Positions 48,640-60,539 of a DNA stretch of 64,000 nt are shown piece by piece (position 1 is the first letter of the stretch; the number at the start of each line of letters is the position of its first letter). The translations under genes were made by a program, and so were the position numbers. Source of the stretch: Dillenia suffruticosa (taxonomy: Eukaryota; Streptophyta; Magnoliopsida; Dilleniales; Dilleniaceae); contig JAVTVX010000016.1 in assembly GCA_033439265.1 (NCBI GenBank), positions 17,840,701-17,904,700 of the forward strand. Reading direction: 5' to 3'. The notes under the pieces were generated by a model. That model made no database searches and had not been told where the DNA came from. It worked only from the letters and a program-made list of their open reading frames with translations.

Positions 48640-49095
48640 TTTATAATTACAACGATTTAATATATATAATAGAACATTATACATAATATATATTGTTAAA
48701 TATATATAGAACATTATCCATTTAAAATTCTGCATTATATATATTATATATTATTAAATATATATAATAGAATATTATATAAAATTATATAATTATAATT
48801 ATGTTATAATTTTATAATTATAATATATAATATATTATAATATATATATATAATATACAAAATTATATATAAAAACTATAAATTAACATATATGTTATAA
48901 TGTTTAAATTATAATATATAAAACATTATAATATATATAATATAGAAAATTATATATGTTAAAATTAGATGTTAAAATTATAATATATAATGTTATAATA
49001 TTATTAAAATCATAATATATAATATATTATAATAAATAATATATATAATTTTATATATAATATATAATTTATAATAAAAAATTAATTATATAATA
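48640..49095. repeat. AT-only low-complexity tract inside the CACTA
   Basis: About 450 bp consists almost wholly of ata/tat/taatat words. It is probably expanded simple sequence where the main transposase body would be expected. Confidence 0.75.
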
Positions 49096-49105
49096 AAAAA
49101 AATCA

Positions 49106-49325
49106 GTCCGACGGCAGCTGCCGCCGGATCGAGGGCACGGGGGAACGCTCCCCCTCTATTCGCCTTGGCGATCGAAGGGAAGGGCCGGCCCTTCCCTGGA
49201 TCTGGCCGCTTGCGGCTAGATCGAGGAGGGGAAACTGGCCCCTCCCTAGATCCGGCCGCTGCGGCCGGATCTTGGAGGGACAGAGCGCCCCTCCCCCGCT
49301 AAGATCCGGCGGCAATGCCACCGGA
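49106..49325. other. GC-rich island inside the CACTA
   Basis: About 220 bp are very GC-rich and contain repeated, partly palindromic gatccggccgc/gcggccggatc words, in sharp contrast to the AT-only tract beside it. It sits between the right subterminal repeats and the minus-strand gene, where a 5' exon, leader or promoter would be. A 72-codon minus-strand frame exists (49103-49321) but resembles nothing I recognise. A captured host fragment is the alternative. Confidence 0.5.
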
Positions 49326-49338
49326 GTGACCAGTCAGG

Positions 49339-49342
<4 letters not shown>

Positions 49343-49369
<27 letters not shown>

Positions 49370-49387
49370 GGGGAAAGAGAGAGAGAG
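49343..49387. repeat. AG dinucleotide microsatellite
   Basis: A near-perfect (ag)n run, with a gggg/aaa interruption, directly follows the GC-rich island. Confidence 0.85.
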
Positions 49388-49464
49388 TACCTTTTCGCGC
49401 TTGAACCCGTGAGAGAGAAGGAGAGGCACCGTGTGGGGAAGATTGCAAAGGAGGAGGGGTTTTA

Positions 49465-51003
49465 AAAAAAATCAGCAACGAAAGCTTGTTTCGTCACTGA
49501 AATAGGTTCGTCGCTGAAATCAACAACGAACACGTGGTTCATCGCCAAAATCAGTGACGAAATCGTTATTCGTCGCTGAAATCAGCGATGAACTCGTGAT
49601 TCGTCGCTGAAATCAATGACGAACTCGTTGTTTGTCGCTGAAGTTCAACGACGAACGCGTTTTTCGTCACTGATTTCAGCGACGAACCATGCGCTCGTTG
49701 CCGATTCCGCTCTGGGCTCATTTTCTGTAGTCAATTTTTGTGACAAACTCGTTTCTCGTCGCAAATTTTAGCAACGAATAGGATTATTGGTCGCAAATTT
49801 TAGCGACGAACAATATTTCGTCGCTGATGTTGGCGACCAATAAAAATTTTTGTCACTACTTTAGCGACCAAAAAAAATTTTTCGCTAAGATCAGCGATAG
49901 AAAAAATATTCATCGCTAATATAAGACAAATTATTTTTTTGTTGCAAAATTGGTGACGATAAATTTTGGTTCAGTAACGAAAAAGTATATTTGTTGCAAA
50001 TCTACAACAATATTTGCGACAAACATTTAAATTTTTCCACGAATTTAACTAAAACAATATAAATTCTTCTATTAAGCTACTAAATGATATGCAAATTATT
50101 AATTACTAAATTAATAACATTGAATAACAAAATTATAGACAAAAAATATTTTTATCTTGTTAAATATACTTAACATTCTTTATATCTTCATAAATGTATA
50201 ATGTCTTCAATGTCGATCATTATTAAATTCATTTGTTTATATCAATAAAATTTACTACCGCAAACAATAGTACTTAATTACAATTTTTTATATAAAATGA
50301 CAAGTAAATAAGTATTATTATTATGAAAAGTGATTATGACAAGATAATACTCATTCATTATGTATCGAAAATTGATTTCATTACTTTAAAAATGATAGAA
50401 AATTGGGACAACTTGAAAAAGTTATATAAGTAAGTGAAGTATGAATTGATTCACAATAGGAAGAAGAGAATTAAACAAATTCGCAACGAATTTAGCAACA
50501 AATAACTCATTTGTGGCCGATCAACAACAAATTTAGCGACAACATTTAAAAATTTTGCAACGGAAATTGTATTTGTTGCTATTTAAGGACAAATATGCCG
50601 ATCATTTTTTTTTCGTCGCACTATTAGCGACAAATTTTGTGACAAAAATATATTGTTGCTGATTTAGCATCGAATTAATTTTTGGTCGCAAATTTAGCGA
50701 CCAAATTATGTTTGTCGCTAAATTAGCGACGAACTTTCTTTTTTGTTGCAAATTTAGCGACGAATGTTTTTTTTGTCGCTAATTAGAGACAAATTTCTAA
50801 CAAATTATTGTTTGTCACTACTCTCTCATGAATTTTGTGACAAATATTTATTTGTGGCTATTTTTGCGACAAATATTTTTTTGTTGTAGAATTTGTTGAA
50901 AATATGCGACAAATATATGTTTTGTCGTTAATTTCGTTGGAATTTTGTGACAAATAGTATTTGTCGCTAAATTCGATCACTAAAACCGTGTTTTTTTGTA
51001 GTG
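49465..51003. repeat. CACTA right subterminal repeat zone and terminus
   Basis: It contains frequent ttcgtcgctgaaatcagcgacgaa-type inverted words (each arm under 12 bp) and ttagcgacgaa/ttcgtcgcaaa motifs, with an intervening repeat-poor stretch (about 50040-50460). It ends in gtagtg at 51003. The first part (49465-49720) has gctgaaatca variants and the later part gcaaatttag variants, so two motif families coexist. Confidence 0.8.
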
Positions 51004-51086
51004 GTTATTGACACCATGTGTACCTTTGTAAAATATTTACCATCTATATATTGGATATCCACCCAAATTCCTTAGAGTTTATAACA

Positions 51087-51096
51087 CTCCTCCCTT
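51087..51096 (-). other. Copia polypurine tract
   Basis: The minus strand reads aagggaggag directly before the 3' LTR start TGTTATAAAC, as expected for the plus-strand primer of an LTR retrotransposon. Confidence 0.75.
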
Positions 51097-51229
51097 AAAT
51101 GTCCATTGCACAGAGAATAGGTCTTGTTAAAAGATTACTAGGAAAAAATCCATTGGAAAAAAATACTAGTGAAAGAAAAAGAATACACTATTGAAATTAT
51201 TTGATAATATACTTACTCCTCCTATTAAG

Positions 51230-52560
51230 AATATTCTTTGAAATCTTTAAACCAGAAGATTTCAATTCCTTTAACAATCTTATAAAGGTAGTAGTCGGTA
51301 GGAATTTCATAAATAAATTTGCTAAATTCTTACTTGATCGGATTTGTTGCACATCAATTTCACCATTCTTCTAAAGATCATGTGTGTAGAAAAATTTTGG
51401 TGAAATGTATTTAGTTCTATCTCCCTCATTGTATCCTCCTTTTAATTGTGCAATGCATGCAGCATTATCTTCAAATAATACTGTAGGAGTATTTTCATTG
51501 GAGGATAGCCCGTTGTTTTTCAATTATGATAAGTCATTGGTTTTAACTTAATACATTCTCGATTTGTTTCATGAATAGCTTGATCTCAGCATGATTCGAG
51601 GAAGTGGCAACTTTAGACTATTTTGTAAATTGCCATGATATAGCAACACAATCAAAAGTAAATATATATCTAGTTTGAGATCGTGTTTTGTGTGGATCTT
51701 ATAAGAATCCAGTATCCATATATCCAATTAGCACTAGTTTAGAATTACTAAAAAAAAAAACAAGTCAAGGTCAACTATTATTTTGAGATATCAAAAAATA
51801 TAGTTCACCTCATTCCAATGTCGTCATGTAGAAAATGATCTAAATCTTGTTAATACATTTTACAGCAAATGATATAATAGGTCTAGTACAATTAACAAGA
51901 TATATAAGTGCTCTAGTGGCACTTAGATATGGTACTTCAAGACCAAGAAGTTCTTCATGCCTCTTTCATGGTCAAAAAGGATCTTTATCAATATCGAGTG
52001 ATCAAACAACCATTGGGGTACTTAATGGATGTACTTTATCTATATGAAAATGGTTTAAGATTTTAGCAATATAACTTGATTAAGAATGAATATCACATCC
52101 TTTAAATGCTCAATTTGTAAACCAAGGTAAAATTTTGTTTTTTCAAAATCCTTGATATCAAATTCTCCCTTCAGATATTCAACAGTGTTGGAAATGTCTT
52201 CAACAGTTTCAATGAGATTCAAATCATCAACATAAATTGCAATGAGCATAAAATCCTTTTCGGTTTTCTTGATAAAAATATATGGGCATATTAAGTCATT
52301 TGCATAACCCTCTTTAAATAGACATTCATCTAAATGATAATATCACATTCGTCCAGATTACTTTAAACCGTATAAAATCTTTGCAACTTAACGGAGTAAA
52401 TTCCACATTTAAATCCTATAGAGATTTTTATGTAAATATCATTTTTCCAATGTCCTATATAGGTAAGCAGTGATCACATCCATTAAATGCATTTCGAGTT
52501 TTCCATGCACTATTAGGGTCACAAGAAATCATAATATAATTGTATTCATTACATGTAAAT
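51230..52560 (-). pseudogene. Copia pol remnant: reverse transcriptase and RNase H
   Basis: On the minus strand the RT active-site region is clear at 52249-52055, with IAIYVDDLNLIE followed by EFDIKDFEKTKFYLGLQIE. Upstream, broken by frameshifts, is EGYANDLICPYIFIKK. Downstream are Copia RNase H landmarks: GYMDTGFL, DPHKTRSQTRYIFT, AISWQFTK, VATSSNHAEI, and near the end HFTKIFLHT followed by NGEIDVQQIRSSKNLANLF (about 51370-51310). Many stops and frameshifts interrupt it. The YVDD motif itself is intact. Gag, protease and integrase are absent, so the element cannot move by itself. Confidence 0.85.
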
Positions 52561-52900
52561 ATGTATTATAATTAAGACCCGGTTTTTGTGAAAACCCTTA
52601 TGATATAAGTCGTGGTTTATAGTGCACAATTTTATTTTTCTCATTTCATTTGTGCCCAAAAACTCATTTTTGATCACATCTTATTTTCTCATTTCGTTTG
52701 CACACAAAACACATTTTTTATTTCAATATCAAGGATCCATGATGAATAGATCTTTCTGAAAATATCAAGAAATAAAAACTCAAATTTGATAAAATTTACT
52801 ATAAGAAAAATTGATAAGCAAACTTAATTCAAGATCACCTTGAACAATTGGATCTTTCACCCTTTAATAATTCACTCAGGTAGAGTCATGTTGATAACAT

Positions 52901-53252
52901 GTTACAAAATTTAGAAATTATAACAAACCCAAAGAATAGAATACAATATCGAAAGAGAGAATTTTAGAGAGAATGATTTTATTGCTTGTTGTGTATATAT
53001 ATATTCAATACATTGAACAAAAGAGGGGTCTTCATACAAATTGGAGGTGTACATAGAAGGAAAGTTTTAAAGTCAAGTTAATTAAATATTTTTCCAAATA
53101 TGTGATATTTTCATATTGGGATATTTGAGGTAACATAATTTGACACATATAAAAGGATACTGAGAATAACAATATTGGTATCATGTGAACCTTTCTAAAA
53201 TATTTATATTCCATATATTAACATCCACCCAAATTCCTTAAAATTTATAACA
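52901..53252 (-). repeat. Copia 5' LTR
   Basis: This 352-bp LTR runs TGTTACAAAA to TTTATAACA on the plus strand. The differences from the split 3' LTR include many single-base changes, so the insertion is old. The remnant primer-binding site lies at 52893-52900. Confidence 0.88.
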
Positions 53253-53257
53253 CTTAT

Positions 53258-56200
53258 CAATTTTATTTGATAGGAAATTTTTCACAGCCGAACCTATTTA
53301 CATTTAATACAACTCGTAATTACATAAAATTATTTGTATCACATGTTTATTTATACTAATTAATTAAGAATATAAATCCCATGCAGTGCATAAGGTAACG
53401 AGTTTAATTAAGTACCTTAGGTTGCCCACCCTACAGAATTTGCTCGCAGTCCACTGTGACGTTGGCAAGATAGAATGGAGACTTTTTAATTAAATTGGCT
53501 ATTTATGGTATTGAAAATTCAATATATAATGAAGAAATGAAACTTTTTTTAATAGAAGGCTTCAGGTCTAGAGTTGGAAAAGTTTTGTTTTTTAAGGGTT
53601 GAGGTCACCTCAAACTGGATTTATTCAAATTGAATGAAAAGAAGGTCTCTGGTCTTGAATTATATAATAGTGATAATATTTTTCTAAGTAATTATAAAAC
53701 ACTCACGGTCAAATACGAATCACCATATTCACAATTACCATCCGATTATGCCTCTTTATATAATGAAACTTCCAATACAGACTGCCAAACTTTTTGTTGA
53801 ATAATTAAAGACAAGATAGAGTATTGCTTGACCATAGTTGTCATATTCATTTAAGATAATGTTTTTTTTTAAAAAAAAAAAATTATCAGAAGTAGTAGGT
53901 ACCCATTTTTGTTGATATCTGAAGCATTATCAAAATTATTTACTCAAATAGGGAACAAAAAAGAAAAGAATCTTGCTGAGTTGGTGTCAAATTTCAAATA
54001 ATTTGATTTGATGCCCAACAAGATAAAGGAAAAAGTGGAAACTGTAGGATAAGCAGATGCAGTGTGAACCAACAGTCCAAAAGAAATTGAGAGAGAACAT
54101 AATAAAAGGTAGAGACATGAGAAATTGATAATACCAATGGACAATTGGTTTGATGGGATAGGGTGTTATATCTCTTATTAAAAACTCAATTTTAAAATTT
54201 GAGAATAAAAAAATATATATGATGGAGAGTCGTCCCCTAAATAAAACCACGCACCCATTTAAATTGGATTAATCGAAATATAACTCCCGATATTGATGGT
54301 ATGAATAAAAAAAGAAAAAAAAATGAAATTGACCGGTACCACTGACAAAAAGGGTTCAATTAAGATGAAGAAGGGGGTGTGTGTAATTGAAATAGAGAAG
54401 CGGAGGAATCGGTGAGTAGTAAGATGATGGCCCATGCCTTTTTGTTCCCAATTCTATTTTGTCAAGATGGGATTCTTGTCTTTGTGCTTCAGAGATTGAT
54501 AAGGGCATGGTCCCGTTTTTATTGCCTTTTGCATTCTCATTTCTCTCCTGTTATCCCAACTGGCTCCTATATGAAGTCATACATTGGCCTATATTGGCAT
54601 CATAATACAACCGGTAGGACATCTACTTTTATCCAAATTCAAACCTCTTCTTCTTAATAGAATTTAGGCCGATTTAGATGTTTTTTCAATTAAAGTGGTT
54701 ATAGAGCAATAGTTATTCATCTAAAGAGGTTTGGAAGTGACAAATGCCAAAGAGCCCATAAGTTGAAATCTTCTTTGAGATTCGATTGTTCAAATTGCAC
54801 TTAAATCATTTTTTTTTTTGTGATACAAAAAAAGACTCAAGCCCTTTAAGAGAGAGGGACGACGATGTCAACTGAGATATAACTGTTTAGTTATTGCACT
54901 GAGATCATGAGATTATAGTGCTGTGCCTTAGTCTGGCCGCCATATAAACAATAAGACCAACTAGAGGGAGGGTTTTGACCAGAGCAAAACCCCTCTTCTC
55001 ATGCATCTAAGGCCAAAGTATTCCCCTACTAACAATTCATTAAAATTTTAAAGATTTAAGAAAATGGACATGAAAGCATGACTATGCAACATTAATATTA
55101 GATCTTTGCGCTAGTATTGCCAATCTTCTTCAACATCCATGGCTCTAATCCAACTAATTGCTTGATAGCTTGGAAAGTTTGGTTGGAAAAATGTTATTAG
55201 CAAAATGGGTAATGTTTTTATCCTTTTCATATTTAATATGTGGACTTAAAACAATTAGAGCAGTTCGTTCTCCTCACGTCAAGGGTGCGTTTGGAAAACT
55301 CAACTTGTGCTAATTTATTCTCTTTTTTTTTTTAACCGAAAACATGATTAATCTAATTCGAAAAACTATAGACCCAATTAATGAGCTTAGTCTCCCAACG
55401 TCTATTTTTCCATTCTCAAAATTCAAACTTGTGATTTTAGTTAAGAAAATTTAGTATCGCGCCATTAGACCCACTGGTCATTGGTAACTTGTGCTAATTT
55501 ATTTTATTTTATTTATAATATTTTTTTATTAAATTAAAAATATATATATGCATAAAAAATATAAAACTTTATAAATAGAAATCAAATTAAAAAAAAAACT
55601 AAAATTAGGATTACAATAATAAATATTTGTTATTAAAAGACACACATAAATTGAATCAGAACTATTCTCAACTTTGTCAAGGAGACCGAAAAGATGCATG
55701 GACTAGTAGCAAATTAACTTAAAGTTACTTTTTGGGCCTAATTATAGATTAGAAGATTAACTTGTAAGAGATGAGGAGGCACAACAAAACTGGAAGAATC
55801 AAAGGGCACAAAACATCAAAAAATAAAATAAAAAATAAATAAGAATTAGGAATAATTTTCAACAAACTTCAATAGCAATGGGTCATTGGCTCCCATGGAA
55901 ACCCAAATCCAAGTCTTGATATTGAGGTAGAACCCAGGAGGGATGGGGGATAGTCACCTACATTATTAATTTCACACCTCCAAAAAGATGAATGTGATAG
56001 TTTTATGACTCAAATATAGACAGTTTAATAGATAAAAATATTAAATCTTTTAAATAAATTTTAAATTTAAAATCTAAAAAGAAAAAACTTATGTTGAAAG
56101 AGTTTTTTCTAAATTGAATTCGATAACATTCGGATTAAATTAGTTAAAATATAATTTTAAATATTAATTGATTATATAAAAAAATAAAAAATAAAATAAA

Positions 56201-56748
56201 ACGTTTGATGACATATCCTAAAATTTGCCAAAAGGGTAGACTTCCAAGATTAACAAACGTGAAAGATAAAATGAGCTCCACCCATAGGAGGAAAGCCAAA
56301 ATGGGACCCCTTAGTCCATGTTGCTCTTCAATCAACTCATCCATAATTGGTTTGCTTTTCTCATCTTCCCAGTTACGGTTGATCCCAATGATGATCAAAA
56401 AAGGTTGAAACTTTTCAAGATGCTCCTGATGCAATCATTGTGAACCCCATGTCAACTCCTCCTAGACGTGTTATCTTCAAACCACCAACAGCATTGATAC
56501 GGTCTTTTCTGTAATGATGGTTGTCTGTTACTTGTGATAATAAATTTCCACAATAAAATTTTTAAAAAATCACAGAGAAAAAGGTCTTTAGCATTTGCCC
56601 ATGAGCTTTCTTCACTTTTTTTTTCTTCTTTTTTTCATTCGCAATTACAAGTCAAAAGCAAACAATTCACCCGAGAGATTGGATTACATGACCTAATCCT
56701 TAGGGAATCAATCCTAACTCTACTACAAACACCCACCCACTGAGGAAT
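53258..56748. other. Intergenic DNA, no gene recognised
   Basis: The sequence is AT-rich with poly-A/T tracts. Open frames at 53987-54250 (minus), 54412-54657 (plus) and 56144-56434 (minus) have no family I can name, and their translations look like chance frames. I see no transposon termini. Upstream sequence of the gypsy element (LTR, gag, start of RT) is not recognisable here, so its 5' part is deleted or heavily decayed. Confidence 0.45.
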
Positions 56749-59208
56749 CACTTCCGGGAAGTTCTTGGGTTTCTTGATTACTGATCGAGAAATCGAGATA
56801 AATACAGAAAAGATGCAAATCATTCTAGACATGGCATTACCGAAGACAGTAAAAGAAGTACAATACCTCATGGAAAGAATTGTGTTTCTAAATCGATTCA
56901 TGTCAAAAGTAAAGAAAAAATACACGTCTTTCCATAATACTTTGAAGAAGTCTCGAAAATTCATGTGGACACTAGAGTGCCAAATGACGTTCAAACAACT
57001 CAAAAAATACCTCATATCCCCTCCTCTCCTCTCTCGACTTGTCCCCAATGAGAAACTTTATCTCTACCTCTCGATTTCTGACCAAACACTTTACTCTTCT
57101 TGTGAGACATGAATCCACTATACAGAAATCAGTATACTACTTGAGCTACATACTTCACGAAGCTAAGGTCAACTATCGACCTATTGAGAAGATGGCCTTC
57201 ACTCTAGTCATGAATGCCTGACGTCTCCGGCCCTACTTCCAAGCCCACACAATTGTAATATTGACTAACCAACCCTTAAAGCAGATCTTGCATAAGAGAG
57301 ACACATCGGGTGACTAATTAAGTTTGATGTCGAACTAAGTGAGTTCGACATCAAATATCAACTGAGGACAGCAGTTAAAGACCAATCTCTCACCGACTTC
57401 ATTCTTGAATATAAGCTCCTGCCACTCACCGAGCACACTCTCGCCGATGACCGGGAAGAATGCATACAACCCGAGTGGACTTTCCACATGGACAGATCAT
57501 CAAACTCATCAAGAAGTGGATTTGAGCTCATCCTCGTAGGACCTGACAATTTCAAAACCGAATATGCCCTTCGTTTTAATTTTCGGGTAACAAACAATCA
57601 GGCCGAATACGAATCCCTTCTAAGCGGGTTACAAATAACCAATTTCTGGGTGCCTAAAATGTATGATTTTTCACCAACAGTTAGTTGGTCATCAAACAAA
57701 TCAAAGGGATATACAAGACTAAGAATCTGATAATGGCAAAGTACCTTATCAAGTTGCGACAGGCAGTAGGCAGCTTCAACAAAGTAGACATGCAATAGAT
57801 CCCCCAATCAGAAAACACATGGACCAACACCCTCTCAAAGCTAGCTAGCTCTGATTCGATAGCAACTAGCTGAACAGTCTATATAGAGAGTCTACTACCA
57901 AACTCCCCAATCGAAACTGCCAATCTGATTGAGGCCTTTTTAGCAGGTCTTTTCAACAGATAGTGCCCCAAGTTAGAAACATATAATTGAGGCCTATCTG
58001 AAGCACAATCAACTACCAAACTCCCCAATCGAAACTACCAATCTGAATCGTAAGGCTACTCACTACACCGTCATTAATGGAAACCTCTACCAGAAGTCTT
58101 ACACTTACCCGATCTTAAAGTGCTTGCCACCCGAAGAAGAGAACTAGGTTCTCAAAGAAATCCATGAGGGGAAACGTGGCAATCATCTAGGCATATGGAA
58201 CCTAGCAAACGAGACTCTTCGGCAAGGATACCACTGGCCCACCATGAAGGTTGACGCAAATGAATACATTAGGAGATGCGACAAAAGATGGCATTTCTCA
58301 TTGGTGCCACACAGCCCTCCACTAAGCTCAACCCAATAACAAGTCCATGGCCGTTTGCACAATGGGGGATCAATATCCTTGGGTCATTCCCACTGGTCAC
58401 TAGACAACAAAAGTTCCTCGTCATAGCGATCGACTACTTCACAAGTGGGTGGAATCTGAACCGCTAGTCCAAATAACAACCGGCAAAATACAAAACTTTG
58501 TGTGGACATCCATCATCACTAGGTTTGGCATGCCCCACGTCATCATCACTGACAACAACAAGTAGTTCAACAACAAAAACTTACAAGATTATTGTGACAA
58601 ATTGAAAATGCAACACCACTTCACCTCCGTCGCATACCCTCAAACCAATAGCCTTGCTAAAGTAACAAACTGAGCAATCTTACAAGGACTGATGGCTTCA
58701 CTGATGAAGTCAAAAGCCACCACGTAAAAGAGCTCTACAGCATCCTATGGCCCTACAGAACAATGGCCCAAAGGGTAATAATAGTAACGTCATTCAGTTT
58801 GACCTATAGCTACAGAGCAGTTATACGAGCGAAAATCGGTATCCACTCTCTCTAGGTAAATCAATAGAAGTCCAGACAAAATGAGCCAACATTGTGCAAA
58901 CAGCTAAACCTGCTCCCTAAGTTACAAGAAATCATATCCGTTTGGATGGTAGCTTATAAGCAGCAAATGGCACAATATCATAACAGACAGGTCAGGGCCA
59001 AGACATTCAAGCCTAGTGATCCAATACTAAAGAAGGTAGAGGCTATCGGATAACCCCAGCCAGGTGGGAAGCTCATGCCCAACTGGAAAAGACCTTATCA
59101 GGTACGTTCAGAAGTCTAACCAGGAACATATTCTCAATCACCTAGACGGCTCCATCATGCTGAGAACATGGAATTCTGAAAACTTGTACGTCTACTATCA
59201 ATAATGAC
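56749..59208 (+). pseudogene. Ty3/gypsy (Tat-like) pol remnant: RT end, RNase H, second RNase H, integrase
   Basis: Domains in order: end of RT and start of RNase H at 56752-57110 (FLGFLITDREIEINTEKM, EWT-like MWTLECQMTFKQLKKYL, SPPLLSRL); RNase H continuing at 57150-57420 (PIEKMAFTLV, RPYFQAHTI); a second, archaeal-type RNase H near 57475-57640 (WTFHMDRSSNSSRSGFELIL, NNQAEYESLLSGLQI), the hallmark of the Tat lineage; integrase zinc-finger region near 58130-58290 (LRQGYHWPTMKVDA, RRCDK); integrase core near 58340-58660 (SPWPFAQWGINILGSFPL, ITDNNK, AYPQTNSLAKVTN); and integrase C-terminus to 59208 (GGKLMPNWKRPYQVR, WNSENLYVYYQ then stop). The catalytic triad is damaged: Asp to Asn in WGIN and Glu to Lys in LAKVTN. 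Frameshifts and stops are frequent. Only pol survives, so the element is inactive. Confidence 0.88.
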
Positions 59209-59289
59209 GGCCACTCCCTCAGTTTTGACTAAAAAGTCAAGTAAGACCACTGTGGTTCTTTAATCTATTTGTTGATTGATTTACTATAC

Positions 59290-59858
59290 TAAACGTAGCG
59301 TGTTGTCAATAAGGGGCATGACACTCCTGGACAGATAGGCGCGACCCATCCAATCATTGAAATTCTCTCTCTTGAATGCCCAACCGAATGTGGTGTGTCA
59401 TCAATAAAGGACATGACTCCTGGATGGGTAGGCACGGCCCATCCAATCGTTGAGATTCTCTCTTTCGAATGTCCTATAGAACGTAGTGTGCCGTCAAGGA
59501 CTTGACTCCCAGATGGGTAGGTACGGCCCATCCTATCGTTGAAATTCTCTATCTCAAATATCCTACCAAACATAGCATGTCATCAATAAAGGACATGACT
59601 CTCGGATGGGTAGGCATGGCCCATCCTATCGTTGAAATTCTGTCTCTCGAATGTCCTATCGAATGTAGTGTCTTGTCAATAAGGGACATGACTCTCAACT
59701 GAGTAGGTACGACCCATCCTATCATTGAAATTATCTCTCTCGAAAGTCCTACCAAATGTAACGTATCATCAATAAGGGATATGACTCCAAAACGGTATCA
59801 TCAATAAGATACATGACTCCGGGACGGTAGACATGGCCCATCATATCGTTGAGATTTA

Positions 59859-59896
<38 letters not shown>

Positions 59897-59940
59897 GTGA
59901 TGTCCTATCAAGTATAGTGTCAGTGAATAAGGAACATGAC
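59290..59940 (+). repeat. Tandem repeat of ~95 bp downstream of the gypsy pol
   Basis: Six to seven imperfect units start near 59291, 59388, 59481, 59575, 59668 and 59758. Each contains tcaataagggacatgact, then gatgggtaggcacggccc, atcgttgaaattctctctct and cgaatgtcctat. The array sits between the end of pol and where a 3' LTR would be, a known hotspot for tandem repeats in plant LTR retrotransposons, especially Tat/Ogre types. The later units are shortened and more diverged. Confidence 0.85.
59859..59897 (+). repeat. CT dinucleotide microsatellite inside the last tandem unit
   Basis: A (ct)n run with one ttt interruption sits where the other units have only ctctctctctcg. It appears to have grown by slippage from the repeat's own CT tract. 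Confidence 0.8.
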
Positions 59941-60539
59941 TCCCCGATGGACAGGTTAGCGAGTGTTAGACGTAAAAACCAAAAGGCCAATTATAAATAT
60001 CAAAGAACATTATTATTCACATTGCAAGTACAAGAAATATGTGCAGTACAATCTCAAAGGAGGAAAGGAATTCACTTGTCAATATTATTACAAGACGGAA
60101 TAGATATGGATATAACGAGAAGTACAAGACACTGTACGATGCAAAAGAGAAATCATACAATGGAAGCAAAATTGTGACGATTGTGAAAATTTTGTAAGAA
60201 AAGCCAGAAAGGACTTTGAAGAAGGTACAAGTTTGCCAAAATGAGATAGAGAAAATGCATCAAACTCCATATCTTTCCCACCGTTCGACTTCCTTTGACT
60301 TCCCAGCTTCTCCTATCGCGGAACCGAAAAGGGCTGAGGAAAGACCCTTAGCCACCAGTTGTTCCTGAAGGCCAGATGATGATTCTTATCTCAATGATTC
60401 TGACCTTGAGAAGAGAACTTTCGCTATAAACAAAAAACCTAACCTTTCCTGTCCAAGCTAAGATTACTCTGTACCCAAAGCCAGCATCCTCGAGAACTCC
60501 CAACAAGCTCCACCATAATATCAAAATCCCAGACATCAT

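Larger units (their letters stand above)
44815..51003 (-). mobile_element. CACTA (En/Spm) DNA transposon, deletion derivative (6189 bp)
   Basis: The right end reads ttttttgtagtg, the complement of CACTACAAAAAA. The left end reads CATTACGAAAAAACA, a decayed form of the same terminal inverted repeat. Both are flanked by the 3-bp target duplication GTT (44812-44814 and 51004-51006), and removing the element restores a continuous Copia LTR. Long subterminal zones (about 44815-45510 and 49465-51003) are packed with gcgacgaa/ttcgtcgc motifs in both orientations, typical of CACTA subterminal transposase-binding repeats. The interior has a minus-strand transposase-associated pseudogene and lacks most of a TNP2-type transposase, so it is non-autonomous or dead. 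Confidence 0.9.
44534..51086 (-). repeat. Copia 3' LTR, split by the CACTA insertion
   Basis: The LTR pieces are 44534-44814 and 51007-51086; they match 52901-53252 across the junction. Both begin (plus strand) TGTT..AAAAT and end TTTATAACA. Confidence 0.88.
44534..53252 (-). mobile_element. Truncated Copia LTR retrotransposon with nested CACTA
   Basis: Two similar LTRs with TG...CA ends lie in the same orientation: the 3' LTR at 44534-51086 (361 bp once the nested CACTA is removed) and the 5' LTR at 52901-53252 (352 bp). Both outer borders carry the 5-bp target duplication CTTAT (44529-44533 and 53253-53257). Read on the minus strand, a purine tract (aagggaggag, complement of 51087-51096) abuts the 3' LTR, and tgttatca next to the 5' LTR resembles a decayed initiator-Met primer-binding site (tggtatca). 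Only about 1.8 kb of internal sequence is left (reverse transcriptase and RNase H); gag, protease and integrase are missing. The element is dead. Confidence 0.9.

Noticed and set aside
56144-56434. 96-codon minus-strand frame with hydrophobic C-terminus
   Set aside because: I recognise no family, there is no supporting context, and an overlapping plus-strand frame is equally open. A BLASTP search would settle it.
59833-60177. 114-codon plus-strand frame with a SLSL-rich start
   Set aside because: The start is the CT microsatellite and the remainder resembles no known protein.
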